Shown one piece after another: positions 19,583-27,971 of a DNA stretch of 64,000 nt. The DNA comes from UBA8941 sp963780545. GTDB taxonomy: Archaea; Thermoproteota; Bathyarchaeia; TCS64. The DNA lies in the NCBI GenBank assembly GCA_963780545.1, contig CAWACK010000020.1:1-64000 (forward strand), written 5' to 3'. How positions within the stretch are numbered: position 1 is the first letter of the stretch; each line of letters begins with the position of its first letter. Under the pieces are notes generated by a model that did no database searches, had not been told where the DNA came from, and was given only the letters and a program-made list of their open reading frames with translations. The translations under genes and the position numbers were made by a program.

Positions 19583-20059
19583 TAATCCTCCATTTTTTTA
19601 ATTTTATTATCTAACTCTAATCACTCGTTATGGCTAGAAATTAGTATTAAAGAAATTATAATAAATTCTCCCTATAACGACACATTCACATTTTCATGAC
19701 CACATTTGATCATCACATAATTTATGCAAAGTCACCTATCATAATAAACATAAATAAACATTTAGTTAAATTCATACGACACTCGCCGTTCTCATTATAT
19801 AGCCATTAAAAACTTAAACGGCAAACCCGACACTAAACGCAAGAAATTTCATAATCTTCTTCAGCCTCCAGACTTGTTTCACAAAATCTCCTCCTCATAA
19901 GTATCTTCGTTGTGTTCCTGTTCATTTTAACGCCTCCAGAATATATCTTCAATGAACAGGAAAAAATGGCGAAGTGAAAAAAATCAGCTCCCAGCTAAGG
20001 AAAAGCATAACTCAAATTCTAAAGACTCATCAAAGTCACATCTCCGGAGTGTATAAACC
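19583..20059. other. Intergenic region with a perfect inverted repeat
   Basis: About 480 AT-rich bases lie between the liv unit and an IS110 copy. There is no gene. The only structure I see is a 12-bp perfect inverted repeat TTCCTGTTCATT (19915-19926)/AATGAACAGGAA (19951-19962) with a 24-base loop. Confidence 0.45.
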
Positions 20060-20982
20060 AGTGCACGCTCCTATGAGAAACGTCTCAGGAGCCCAGATGT
20101 CCGGGCAGCATCCCACTTATTCCCGCAGGCCATCATACGCTTTCTTCCCCATACCCTTAAGTTTTCTCTCCGTCAACCCCCTATCCTCGCCCCAGTAAGG
20201 CTCCTCCCTCACCAGCATGAAGAACATGATCCGGGCCATCTCGTGGGCAACAGCCACTATAGCGCACCCGGCGCCCCTACGCCTCGACACACGCTCATAC
20301 ATGTCTCCGAGCCTAGCGTCACGCCGAACCGCGGTCTGAGCCAACTCCACCAACGTCCACCGAAGCCTCTTATTACCGGGACCCGAGACGCCGCCGATCC
20401 TCGTCTTCTCCCCGGACTGGTGGACACTCGGCACCAGACCCATCCACGAGGCGAACTCCTTGTCGCCGCGGAACCGGCTGACGTCGCCGACCTCCGACAC
20501 GACGAGCATCGCGGTGAAGTAGCCGATGCCCGTCATCGTCATCAGGAGCCGCACGCGTCGGTCCTCCGCAGCGAGGACCGCAATCTTCTCCTCGATGATC
20601 GTGACCTGGGCGTCCACCGCCTCCAGGATCGCCAGGTCGCTGTGGAGTATGGCGTCACCCATGAAGCCGAGGCTCAGCTCCCTCAGCCACTCGATGTTCT
20701 CCTTACTGAAGGCTGTCGTGCCGGGCATACGGAGCCCGTGCTTGTCGAGGAGGCCGTGGATACGATTCTTTACCTCTGTCCTATTCCTGACCAGGTTCAG
20801 GCGGTGGCGGAGGAGCTCACGGCGGCTCCTCAGCTCCTCGCCGGGGACGTAGCAGGTGGGTATCATGTCTGGGTAGGCCGGATAAGGCGATATCTCCGAC
20901 TTTCTTCAACGTGTGACGGCTAGGCCTCGCGTCTGCATGGTGGTGTGGTTAATGGGTACTCTGCCTGTCTGCGTGGATTCGT
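20060..20982 (-). mobile_element. Truncated IS110-family element
   Basis: The element contains the transposase fragment at 20117-20866 plus its noncoding 3' end (about 20060-20116). That end resembles the arms at 8948/9731: a conserved CTCCTATGAGA hairpin and the CATCC(C)ACTTA segment. The upstream limit is unclear, because coding similarity is lost before 20866 and a DDE insertion sequence begins at 20983. Confidence 0.7.
20117..20866 (-). pseudogene. IS110-family transposase lacking its N-terminal DEDD domain
   Basis: The 249 residues cover the linker coiled coil (SRRELLRHRLNLVRNRTEVK) and the C-terminal Tnp20 domain with its catalytic Ser region (SVHQSGEKTRIGGVSGPGNK). IS110 recombinases need an N-terminal RuvC-like DEDD domain of about 100 residues. 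It is missing, and the upstream sequence has a stop in frame and no DEDD motifs. The copy is therefore probably inactive. It is the best-preserved of three related IS110 traces in the window. Confidence 0.85.
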
Positions 20983-21005
20983 GCGCGCATGCTTGGTTCA
21001 AAATT
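20983..21005 (+). repeat. Left 23-bp terminal inverted repeat of the DDE element
   Basis: GCGCGCATGCTTGGTTC followed by AAAATT is the exact reverse complement of 22618-22640. It lies 40 bp upstream of the transposase start. Confidence 0.85.
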
Positions 21006-21045
21006 CTTTTCTGTAAGGTTTCTCTAAGAGTTATTATGACCGGTT

Positions 21046-22014
21046 ATGGAGTTTGAGTCCCTAGAGGTCCTCTTCAACCAATTAAACCTCGACCACATCA
21101 AAGACACACTGATGAGCGCGTACCACAGCTCCGGCGCCGGGAGGCCTCCATTCGACCCGTTAAGGCTGCTCCGGTTCAAGATCATGTACTTCATGAAGGG
21201 CTACCGATCCCAGAGAGCCCTGGAGAGAGAAGTCAAAGTGAATGACAGAGTCAGGGAGCTCTGCGGCTTCGGGGAGAAGACCCCGAGCCACTCCACCATC
21301 GTAAGGTTCGAACGCAGGGTAGGCGCTGAGAGGCTGAAGAAACTCGCCGGACACCTCATAGACGACCTCGTCGGATGCGGCTTCATAAAGGGCCTGAAGA
21401 TCGTACTCGACTCCAAGCCGCTGGAGGCCAGGTCGAGGAGGGACCCGGAGAACCCGTCGAGGGGTCAGCTGGACGCGGAGGCCAGACTGGGCAGAGGCGT
21501 GAGGGGCATGATCATGGGGTACAGGGTCCACCTGGCCTGTGACGGTGAGGCGGAGATGCCTCTGGCCTACACGGTTGCGCCGGCCAACGAGAACGATAAG
21601 CGGCACGCCGCCCCGCTTCTACGCGAGGTGGCCGGGAGGGTTAGGGCCGAGGCCGTGATCTGCGACAGGCAGTACAGCAGCGGGAGGGTGAGGGGCCTCA
21701 TAGAGGAGATGGGGGCGGAGCCGGTTAATCCTTACCCGAGGAACCAGGCGCCCGAGGCGGGGGAGGCGCTGAGGGTTGACAGGAGGTTCAGGACCTATGG
21801 GCCGGAGCGGCTGAGGTCCCTCTACAGGCTCAGGAGCTCGGTTGAGCGGGTTAACTCGCGGCTCGGCACCTTGATAGACAGGATATCCTCCAAGGGGCTG
21901 AAGGCCGCGTTGGCCCAGGTCTCGTACGCCGTGTTGTCGATGCTCTTGACGGCCTGGACCTCGATAAGGACCGGTAGGCCGGAGAAGGCGAGGAGCATAA
22001 CGTACTACGTGTGA
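21046..22014 (+). CDS. DDE transposase, IS1182/IS5-like
   Basis: This 322-residue transposase has an N-terminal DUF772-type helical domain (RPPFDPLRLLRFKIMYFMKG, then PSHSTIVRFERR). The RNase H-like catalytic domain shows an ordered DDE triad: IVLDSKPLEA (Asp, about 125), AVICDRQYSSG (Asp, about 207) and SSVERVNSRLG (Glu, about 270). The frame is intact and the terminal repeats are perfect, so the element may be active or recently arrived. It excises and reinserts the element by strand transfer. Confidence 0.88.
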   Translation: MEFESLEVLFNQLNLDHIKDTLMSAYHSSGAGRPPFDPLRLLRFKIMYFMKGYRSQRALEREVKVNDRVRELCGFGEKTPSHSTIVRFERRVGAERLKKLAGHLIDDLVGCGFIKGLKIVLDSKPLEARSRRDPENPSRGQLDAEARLGRGVRGMIMGYRVHLACDGEAEMPLAYTVAPANENDKRHAAPLLREVAGRVRAEAVICDRQYSSGRVRGLIEEMGAEPVNPYPRNQAPEAGEALRVDRRFRTYGPERLRSLYRLRSSVERVNSRLGTLIDRISSKGLKAALAQVSYAVLSMLLTAWTSIRTGRPEKARSITYYV

Positions 22015-22059
22015 GAGTCTGGGTTGGGTGTCCTACGCCGCCGCAGTGGAGTTGTCTAG

Positions 22060-22578
22060 GTGATCGATAGCCATAAGCCCACGTCGGCGGTAGTGCATGG
22101 TGATGGGATGAGGGCCTTCATCTTCAAGGTTAAGCTGAGGGAGGATAGGAGGATCTGGCGGATGATCGAGGCGCTGGAGGGGCAGACGCTGGATGACCTG
22201 CACTGGGCGATCCAGGAGGCCTACGGCTTCGACGGCGACCACCTCTACAGCTACTTCATGAGCGGTAAGCCGTGGGACCTATCGGCCTATGAGTACTACC
22301 ACCCCGAAGCTGCTTCCCGGGACGAGGTGGAGGTCAGGATGAGGGAGATGGCGTCGAAGATCAGAGGCGCATACCCCGAGCCGCGGCTCCCGGCTACGGA
22401 GGTTAAGCTGGGGTCCCTCAGCCTCAAGCCGAGGCAGCGGTTCCTCTACCTCTTCGACTACGGTGACGAGTGGTTGTTCGAGGTGGAGTTCGTCGGAGAG
22501 GGAGTCTCGCAGGAGGCTGATTATCCGCGGGTTGTGGGTTCGAGGGGCGAGTCTCCTCAGCAGTACGACGATGAGTGA
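22060..22578 (+). CDS. pRiA4b ORF-3-like protein (passenger gene)
   Basis: This 172-residue protein matches the plasmid pRiA4b ORF-3 family: FIFKVKLREDRRIWRMIE, TLDDLHWAIQEAYGFDGDHLY, and the signature FLYLFDYGDEWLFEVE near residue 135. The family is widespread on plasmids and near transposases, and its biochemical role is unknown. It starts at GTG 22060 or, more conservatively, at ATG 22108. It lies 45 bp after the transposase, inside the inverted repeats. Confidence 0.85.
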   Translation: MIDSHKPTSAVVHGDGMRAFIFKVKLREDRRIWRMIEALEGQTLDDLHWAIQEAYGFDGDHLYSYFMSGKPWDLSAYEYYHPEAASRDEVEVRMREMASKIRGAYPEPRLPATEVKLGSLSLKPRQRFLYLFDYGDEWLFEVEFVGEGVSQEADYPRVVGSRGESPQQYDDE

Positions 22579-22617
22579 TATCCAGGCAATCAAAATGGAT
22601 ACGAAACAACTAGAATT

Positions 22618-22640
22618 AATTTTGAACCAAGCATGCGCGC
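22618..22640 (-). repeat. Right 23-bp terminal inverted repeat of the DDE element
   Basis: This is the perfect partner of 20983-21005. The outermost bases are the alternating GCGCGC run that is shared with both element ends. Confidence 0.85.
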
Positions 22641-22643
22641 GCC

Positions 22644-22745
22644 TGGGTAAGAGAGCGTTTGATGGTCTGCGGATATAGATAGGACGCCGCCTGTAACACT
22701 CACCGCGTGTCCTGAAAACTCACTCATAGAAGCGCGCGCTGGCTG
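22644..22745 (+). mobile_element. IS110 3'-end relic
   Basis: The sequence encodes GKRAFDGLRI and stop, matching the IS110 transposase C-terminus (GKKAYDGLRE). It is followed by a noncoding end with the same layout (TCCTGAAAAC, CTCATAGAAGCGCGCG) as the arms at 9624-9731. It is inverted relative to the IS110 copy at 20.1 kb. Confidence 0.6.
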
Positions 22746-22789
22746 AAGCCCTCTCTGATCGCCGCGCACGCAACTGGTGCCTTGGCTTC

Positions 22790-23324
22790 TTAAGACATGC
22801 TGTATTGGATGATTATATGAAAGGTCAGGTCCATACCAGGAGTATTCGGGGCGACCTCGATTTGGAAGACAGGTTTTTCATCATAATTTGTAGAGAATGT
22901 GATTAGGGATTTTACTCCAACATCAGGTATTATTACCGATTTTGTAGCTGTGAAGAGGTCATTCGTTCTGGCCAGTCACAAGGGTTACGCCCGGGGTGTT
23001 GAGGTCGGTTAGTATTAGGACCTTCACGCTAGTGATTCCAAGATTGGTTATGTCTAGTCCTTTGAGGGCTGAATTTGCACCTGGTGATACGCTTCCAAAG
23101 TCTATTGAGGTGGCATTAACTGAAAATATCTCTGAGGAATGACCCTGTCCGGGAGTTGAAGATGTGGCTGGGGGAATAAGAACATGGGCAGGAATAACAA
23201 CATCGTATCTATTATGAAGCCCCTGGATTGCATTTGCAGTCCAAATTCCATAACCGAATCCAGATATCGCTGTGATAGCAAGTGCTACTAGAGCTATCAG
23301 AATCAAATAGATACGTTCCTCCAT
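22790..23324 (-). CDS. Membrane-anchored secreted beta-sandwich protein, frameshifted
   Basis: The protein starts with a hydrophobic anchor (IYLILIALVALAITAISGFG), then an extracytoplasmic part with IDFGSVSPGANSALKGLDI, a pattern of immunoglobulin-like or pilin-associated secreted domains. The first frame stops at 22959. Coding sequence continues one base out of phase (DLFTATKSVIIPDVGVK) to a TAA at 22790, giving about 178 residues when repaired. It probably faces the cell exterior. I cannot name the family. Confidence 0.55.
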
Positions 23325-24100
23325 CTTTTACACCAACATTAGCTATATTATAAAGATAACATCACTATAAATAATTTTGCTGTTGAACTTGACACCTTTA
23401 ATTATGCAGCACTTTCTCAAGTTTTCTATACATCAAACCTCCAAGGGTCGCGTAAACTCTCCATTGCGTCCACACAACGTCAGATGACTTAGGCAATGAA
23501 AGGTGACTCGACTTTGCTTACTAAGTGTCCTGTTCCTACTCTGCTGAAGATTCCAGAACCTAACATTCATCCGTTCGATCTAGTAGTCAATGTGACAAAA
23601 CTAGCTTAGCCACTTCCTCTAGTTCATGTAAAGCACTTACAGAAATCTTGGAATCAGACGTAAGCCACCTTGAGTCGTTATTATACCCATTTTTTCAATG
23701 AGACTCCATAATATTTCCTCTTGATCAAAATATGCTTTAGCATTAAATTGAGAATTCTCCATTATCTAGGACACAACGTTTTCATTTTTTGGCGTTTCCT
23801 GAGAAAGGTAGTTGTATTGCTCTGCTAGATTATACATTATAAGGCGCCGATAATATCGCCTTTTTGTCGAAACCATTTCTGCTTCCTATACTCAATTAGC
23901 GCGCGAAATTCTAGGTTTTTTTCGCAATCCATCGTTTTGTCTCAGCATTGGATAGCTTGAATGTCGGAAGAGTCACTTCATTCGAATGTGTACGCATTTA
24001 GTTGTCCCGTAAACGATATGGGAAAAAGGGGATTATATTAACATAAAATAATGCCTAGAATATCTTTACTTTAAGTAGAAATTAGTATGAAAGAAATCAT
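23325..24100. other. Intergenic region without a supported gene
   Basis: About 775 bases with no reading frame of note on either strand and no clear RNA structure. Many scattered stops suggest decayed coding sequence or plain spacer. Confidence 0.4.
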
Positions 24101-24472
24101 TTACTCTGTGTTTAGGGTATAGTGAACCCCTATTCCGGTTAACGCAACATCGATCCTTTCGATGAGCGCCTCTAGTTGCTTCATCGTCGGCTTCTTGTCA
24201 ACCCATTCGAACATGAAGTCGTAATCGCCGAGGAGTTGCTTTGAGTCACTAATTATCTTCGCCGGTTCGTAGCAATCAACGTAGGAGTTTTTGAGGTTGT
24301 TGAGGTAGTTGTTCCAGTCGCGGTTGTCAGACTGCAGTCTCGTGGGATAGGGGATGCATTTGTGGCTGAACTTTACCTCCCTCTCCTTAGACATCTCAAC
24401 CGCCACACCCTCCAACGCTTGGAGTGCCTTCATGAGTGGCGGACCGTATATGCGAACATATGTCTTACCCAA
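24101..24472 (-). CDS. Conserved-looking hypothetical protein
   Basis: This 123-residue soluble protein starts MGKTYVRIYGPPLMKALQAL and ends in a charged helical part (PTMKQLEALIERIDVALTGI). I recognise no domain. Codon use and an uninterrupted frame support a real gene. It lies 94 bp downstream of nop10 on the same strand, possibly at the end of the aIF2-alpha/nop10 transcript. Confidence 0.6.
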   Translation of the reverse strand: MGKTYVRIYGPPLMKALQALEGVAVEMSKEREVKFSHKCIPYPTRLQSDNRDWNNYLNNLKNSYVDCYEPAKIISDSKQLLGDYDFMFEWVDKKPTMKQLEALIERIDVALTGIGVHYTLNTE

Positions 24473-24565
24473 TCTAGTCGCCTAAGAATGGATGACGGAG
24501 AGATAATATAAAATCTTTCCACCACAAAATAGCTATTTAATAAACGGTAACTACGGAAGAGAGAA

Positions 24566-24757
24566 TCACTCAGTTGATGTTAGTTCTTTCTTCTTCTCCG
24601 ACATCCGCCTCATAATCAGGCGATAGCTGCGGTACCTATCATCCATCGAGAACTTCGCGGGGTGAGGTGACTTCACCTCGCCTCCGCACTTTGGGCAACG
24701 GATCTGACTCAGGGTATATGAGCCGCATTTCGTACATTTCCTGAGGAGCCAAACCAA
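24566..24757 (-). CDS. nop10: H/ACA RNP component Nop10
   Basis: This 63-residue protein is the small zinc-binding subunit of H/ACA ribonucleoprotein, which guides RNA pseudouridylation with Cbf5, L7Ae and Gar1. The N-terminal zinc ribbon is complete (KCTKCGSYTL and IRCPKCGGEV). The diagnostic PHPAKFSMDDRYRSYR linker follows. It overlaps the 3' end of aIF2-alpha by 49 bp, as read, and is transcribed with it. The pairing of the two genes is common in archaea. Confidence 0.95.
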   Translation of the reverse strand: MVWLLRKCTKCGSYTLSQIRCPKCGGEVKSPHPAKFSMDDRYRSYRLIMRRMSEKKKELTSTE

Positions 24758-25563
24758 TCTTGAAGGCCACCTAGTCGCGTTTGAAGGAGAGTGGTGCCCT
24801 CGTGGCTAGACCACTCCTTCTCGGCGTACTTCACGATCCGATCGAGGGCCAACTCGACCTTCTTGTAGTCCTCAGAAGTTACCTCGACTCTGTACTTCGG
24901 TGCACCGAGAGTGTATATGTTGATTGTCGACTCGGTATCATCTCCCAGATCTTTCACGGACCTGAAGAAATCCTTGATTTCCTCGACACCTCTGCTGCCC
25001 ATGGCGGTGACCTCGAAGACACCCTGGATGGTGACTCCCTTTACGATTATCTTCTCCTTCGCGGTGTTTGCGAGTGAATCAGCCGTTTTTTCCTTTATGC
25101 CCATATCGGTGAAGATCTTGGCGCCCTTTTTCGCTGCTTGCTCTAGTGCGTCATAGAGGTTTACTTGGGCTTCATTGAGTTTGGGGCTAATTTCGTCGTA
25201 AAGGTCCTCTGGTGTAACTTTGAGCTCAGTTGCGGACTGCTTAAGGAGGGTTTCCGCCTTCCGGGTCTTTTTCCACTGCTCAATCTTCTTCCTGCGGTCG
25301 TCCTTGTTGACTCTACGCAGAGAGAGGTCAACTTGGTTTTTAGAGGGGTCTACTCTCAGAACTTGGAGGACGACCTTTTGGTTCTCCCGGACGTGGTTCC
25401 TGATGTTGCGGACCCAGCGGGAGCTTATCTCCGATATGTGGAGAAGGGCCTCCTTGTTGTTGAACTCGTCGAGTGTTACGTAGGCGCCGTATGACTCTAT
25501 TCGGCTGACGGTGGCGACCACCATCTCGCCTGTCTCAGGCCATTCGGCGTGCCCAAAACTCAT
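24709..25563 (-). CDS. Translation initiation factor aIF2 subunit alpha
   Basis: This 284-residue protein has an N-terminal S1 domain (GEMVVATVSRIESYGAYVTL), a helical middle domain and a C-terminal alpha-beta domain that contacts the gamma subunit. The complex delivers initiator tRNA to the ribosome. The last 25 residues (after WSSHEGTTL) run unusually far into nop10. An indel near 24790 could have replaced a shorter natural end such as SFKRD, which appears in another frame just before a stop. The rest is normal. Confidence 0.93.
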   Translation of the reverse strand: MSFGHAEWPETGEMVVATVSRIESYGAYVTLDEFNNKEALLHISEISSRWVRNIRNHVRENQKVVLQVLRVDPSKNQVDLSLRRVNKDDRRKKIEQWKKTRKAETLLKQSATELKVTPEDLYDEISPKLNEAQVNLYDALEQAAKKGAKIFTDMGIKEKTADSLANTAKEKIIVKGVTIQGVFEVTAMGSRGVEEIKDFFRSVKDLGDDTESTINIYTLGAPKYRVEVTSEDYKKVELALDRIVKYAEKEWSSHEGTTLLQTRLGGLQDWFGSSGNVRNAAHIP

Positions 25564-25569
25564 GGCCGG

Positions 25570-25767
25570 TCACCCTAGAACTGCCATAATTGAGCCGGTT
25601 ATCTCGGCTTTGCCGCCCGTAGGCCTCGCTAGAACTTCGCCGCAGGTTCGGCATTTGACCTCGTGGGTAGCGTGGCTGAATACAATCTGCTCAGACTCGC
25701 AGCTTAGGCATTTTACCCTCAGGAACCTCGAGGAGGGCCTAGGGATTAGGTTGTCCCACTCCGCCAT
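25570..25767 (-). CDS. rps27e: Ribosomal protein eS27 (S27e)
   Basis: This 65-residue small-subunit protein has a zinc finger with the pattern CLSCESEQIVFSHAT and CRTCGEVL, then the TGGKAEI end typical of S27e. A longer frame opens at 25806, but that would overlap the L44e gene. The ATG at 25767, one base after the L44e stop, gives the standard N-terminus (MAEWDNLIPRPSSRFL). Confidence 0.95.
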   Translation of the reverse strand: MAEWDNLIPRPSSRFLRVKCLSCESEQIVFSHATHEVKCRTCGEVLARPTGGKAEITGSIMAVLG

Positions 25768-25768
25768 T

Positions 25769-26044
25769 TTACTCCAACTCCGCCTTCTTGAGACGTACTC
25801 CCTCACGCATCAGGCTATGCTTGCACTCCTTGCATTGGAGCTGTAGCGTGGTTTTCTTAGTGACCTTCGCCTGGTTGTGCTGCATTGGGAACTTTTGGCC
25901 ACCGTAGCCCTTCTTACGCTGTGCTTGGTCTCTCTCACCCTTTCGGGCGCCTCGGCGCTTGCCAGCTTTATGAATGGTGACAGTGAACTCGGTATGTGTC
26001 TTGCATTTAGGGCAGAAAGTCCTGATGGTTTTTGGAACTTTCAA
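25769..26044 (-). CDS. rpl44e: Ribosomal protein eL42 (L44e)
   Basis: This 91-residue large-subunit protein starts MKVPKTIRTFCPKCKTHTEF. It has the second zinc pair near the end (LQCKECKHSLMR) and the conserved GYGGQKFP loop near the E site. Length and motifs are canonical. Its start overlaps the GINS stop by 4 bp (ATGA). Confidence 0.97.
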   Translation of the reverse strand: MKVPKTIRTFCPKCKTHTEFTVTIHKAGKRRGARKGERDQAQRKKGYGGQKFPMQHNQAKVTKKTTLQLQCKECKHSLMREGVRLKKAELE

Positions 26045-26661
26045 GGCTCTGTCTCCACTAGCTTGGCTATGCCCTTCCTTATTAGGTTATCCGCGTTCTG
26101 GGAGGGGATGGATGCCACATCCTCGGCCTTAAATGGGCCGTAGGTCTTCATATCGACGCCCATTATCGCCGGTAGTGATTGGAGGAATCGGACTATCTTG
26201 AAGTTTTGTTCGACCATGTCCCGGCGTTGCGGTGGCTGCTGTACTGCTGCAGCTTGGATTGGTGTGACAGGTATTGGTGTCTCCACTCTCGGCTCCTTAC
26301 CCTGAAGAACCTGCTTTATGCCCTGTATGTGACCCGCAAGGAGTCTACGGAGCTCCACCTGTAGCCTCTTCTCTTCTGTGGTGAGGTTGAGGGGCTCCAT
26401 CGGTGCTCCGTTGAGCTCAGCGGTTACGAGCTTGATTAACCTAATATGGTTAACCTCATGAAGCATTTCCTCGGCGTGTTCCTGCTCTCTCTCAATGAGC
26501 TTGCCCCTAACGGAGAATTTATCCGCTGTTTTGACCTGCTCACGGAGCTGGACCAAATAGGTCGCCATGGCTGAGTAGAATCCCTCGGGAAGAGGCTGGA
26601 TTTCTTGCCTCTGTCTCTCCCGCCTCCAAGAATCGTACAGGATTCGATAGTTCTCGGTCAT
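26041..26661 (-). CDS. GINS complex subunit (Gins51/Gins15 type)
   Basis: This 206-residue protein has the alpha-helical A domain first (residues 1-115: FYSAMATYLVQLREQVKT) and the small B domain last (VRFLQSLPAIMGVDMKTYGPFKAEDVASIP split across about residues 155-195). This is the A-B order of the archaeal Gins51 type. GINS couples Cdc45/RecJ-like protein with the MCM helicase at the fork. It overlaps the end of priS by 4 bp and the start of L44e by 4 bp. The linkage to primase genes is typical of archaea. Confidence 0.88.
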   Translation of the reverse strand: MTENYRILYDSWRRERQRQEIQPLPEGFYSAMATYLVQLREQVKTADKFSVRGKLIEREQEHAEEMLHEVNHIRLIKLVTAELNGAPMEPLNLTTEEKRLQVELRRLLAGHIQGIKQVLQGKEPRVETPIPVTPIQAAAVQQPPQRRDMVEQNFKIVRFLQSLPAIMGVDMKTYGPFKAEDVASIPSQNADNLIRKGIAKLVETEP

Positions 26662-27914
26662 GGTTCTAATCTGGCTCCCTTCTTGCAGAGCAGGAAAACG
26701 GCGGCGGCCATAGGGATCGTTACGGTCTCCTCAGTGTAAGGACCGTATTCCATGTCTCCGATGCGTATCTTGGGGGCGTGACGGACATATATCTTCGCCT
26801 CCCCAGTCCGGAAGGCGATCGCACTCTTCAGCGGGTCGTAGTCGGGTAGGGAGTCAAGTGGGATGGTCTGGACCTGCCAGCCGGTTTTGCCGTGGAGTGT
26901 GTTAGGGAGACGTATGAGACGATGTATATCGGTGGTGACGACTGTATCTATATCGGCGGCCTGCTCTTTGACAGATATCTCCATTAGCTTATTGAGGTCC
27001 ATCATAAGACGATCCTCGTCGCTAACGTCCACTGCTTTGAGGAAGAGACTTGGATGACCCTCCTCAAGAATAGCGAGAGCTCTATCCTTCTCGTTGATGA
27101 GGAGACTCGTGATTTTCCTACCCAACTTCAGCCCCTTAATCTCATCGGGCTCGGCAGAAGCTATGTAATCATAGAGGGCCCTGCAAGCCCTGCCCCGCCA
27201 TCCCCCGTCTGCGAGTGTTGAGTCGCCTCCTTTTGCACGAAGGCTAAAACCGAGGTACTCTGGCTTAAGCCCAGTGCCGAGAATATAATCGACGAGTTCC
27301 CGACGCCCGGATTGGTCGAGGTTTCTTATCTTTTTGCTCCGGACGTGGACATGATAGCCGCGATTCCCGCTGAAGTTTACGACGAGGTCGCCTGTTGGGT
27401 TGAAGCCAAGGTCCTGGATGAGTATATCGAGGAGCTTCTGGGTCTCATGCTTGGCGGCTTGGAGGCAATGCTCGCATAGCCATGACTCCTCCTCGAAGGA
27501 GGCTTTGCCACATTTACAGATTTCCGGTGGCTTCCCGGTGCCTTCTGCGCCGCAGTTTCTACACTTCCACTTATCGTGCTCGTGCTGGCATGGGAGGTCG
27601 AAGTGGTCGGCGTCGATGTCAAAGACGAGGTCTGCGCCGCTCCATCCTTTCCCAGCCATGTCAGCATCTGGGAACTGATAATAGCTAGAGCTATGGTAGC
27701 TGTGGGCGGGACTGTTCTCGGCGAGGTAGCGTCTGAAGGTAGCCTCGTCTGGGAAGCTTATGTGGCGAAACATGGTCTTACCACCGAATTGAAGGAAGGC
27801 AAACTCTCTACTCTTAATCTCGGTGGGCGCGGGGATCGTCTTCGCGTTGGCCTGATACCATCTATGGAACTGCTCAGCGACGAAACGCGGGCTACCCCAA
27901 TCCTGCTGCTCCAT
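26658..27914 (-). CDS. priS: DNA primase small (catalytic) subunit PriS
   Basis: This 418-residue subunit synthesises RNA primers. The catalytic acid pair is in LVFDIDADHFD (about residue 97), with the nucleotide-binding region FSGNRGYHVHV and IRLPNTLHGKTGW (about 315). A zinc knuckle precedes it (CEHCLQAAKH and CKCGKASF cysteines, residues 110-150). It lies between PriL and GINS in a leftward run of genes for replication. Length is normal. Confidence 0.95.
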   Translation of the reverse strand: MEQQDWGSPRFVAEQFHRWYQANAKTIPAPTEIKSREFAFLQFGGKTMFRHISFPDEATFRRYLAENSPAHSYHSSSYYQFPDADMAGKGWSGADLVFDIDADHFDLPCQHEHDKWKCRNCGAEGTGKPPEICKCGKASFEEESWLCEHCLQAAKHETQKLLDILIQDLGFNPTGDLVVNFSGNRGYHVHVRSKKIRNLDQSGRRELVDYILGTGLKPEYLGFSLRAKGGDSTLADGGWRGRACRALYDYIASAEPDEIKGLKLGRKITSLLINEKDRALAILEEGHPSLFLKAVDVSDEDRLMMDLNKLMEISVKEQAADIDTVVTTDIHRLIRLPNTLHGKTGWQVQTIPLDSLPDYDPLKSAIAFRTGEAKIYVRHAPKIRIGDMEYGPYTEETVTIPMAAAVFLLCKKGARLEP

Positions 27915-27971
27915 AGACGATCAGGTAGAAGGTATCTTCCCGTTTTAAAACTGGTTCTACTCGTCTATGGT

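Larger units (their letters stand above)
20983..22640 (+). mobile_element. DDE insertion sequence with passenger gene
   Basis: This 1,658-bp unit is bounded by 23-bp perfect terminal inverted repeats. It contains a DDE transposase gene (21046-22014) and, inside the same repeats, a pRiA4b ORF-3-like gene (22060-22578). GC content is visibly higher than in the flanking intergenic DNA. On both sides lie IS110 sequences, so this is a nested insertion. I could not identify a target-site duplication with certainty. Confidence 0.8.

Noticed and set aside
22279..22609. Minus-strand frames opposite the pRiA4b ORF-3-like gene
   Set aside because: GC-rich DNA leaves open antisense frames. The plus-strand protein has clear family motifs.
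25768..25806. N-terminal extension of S27e
   Set aside because: It would lie inside the L44e gene and lacks similarity. ATG 25767 gives the standard length.
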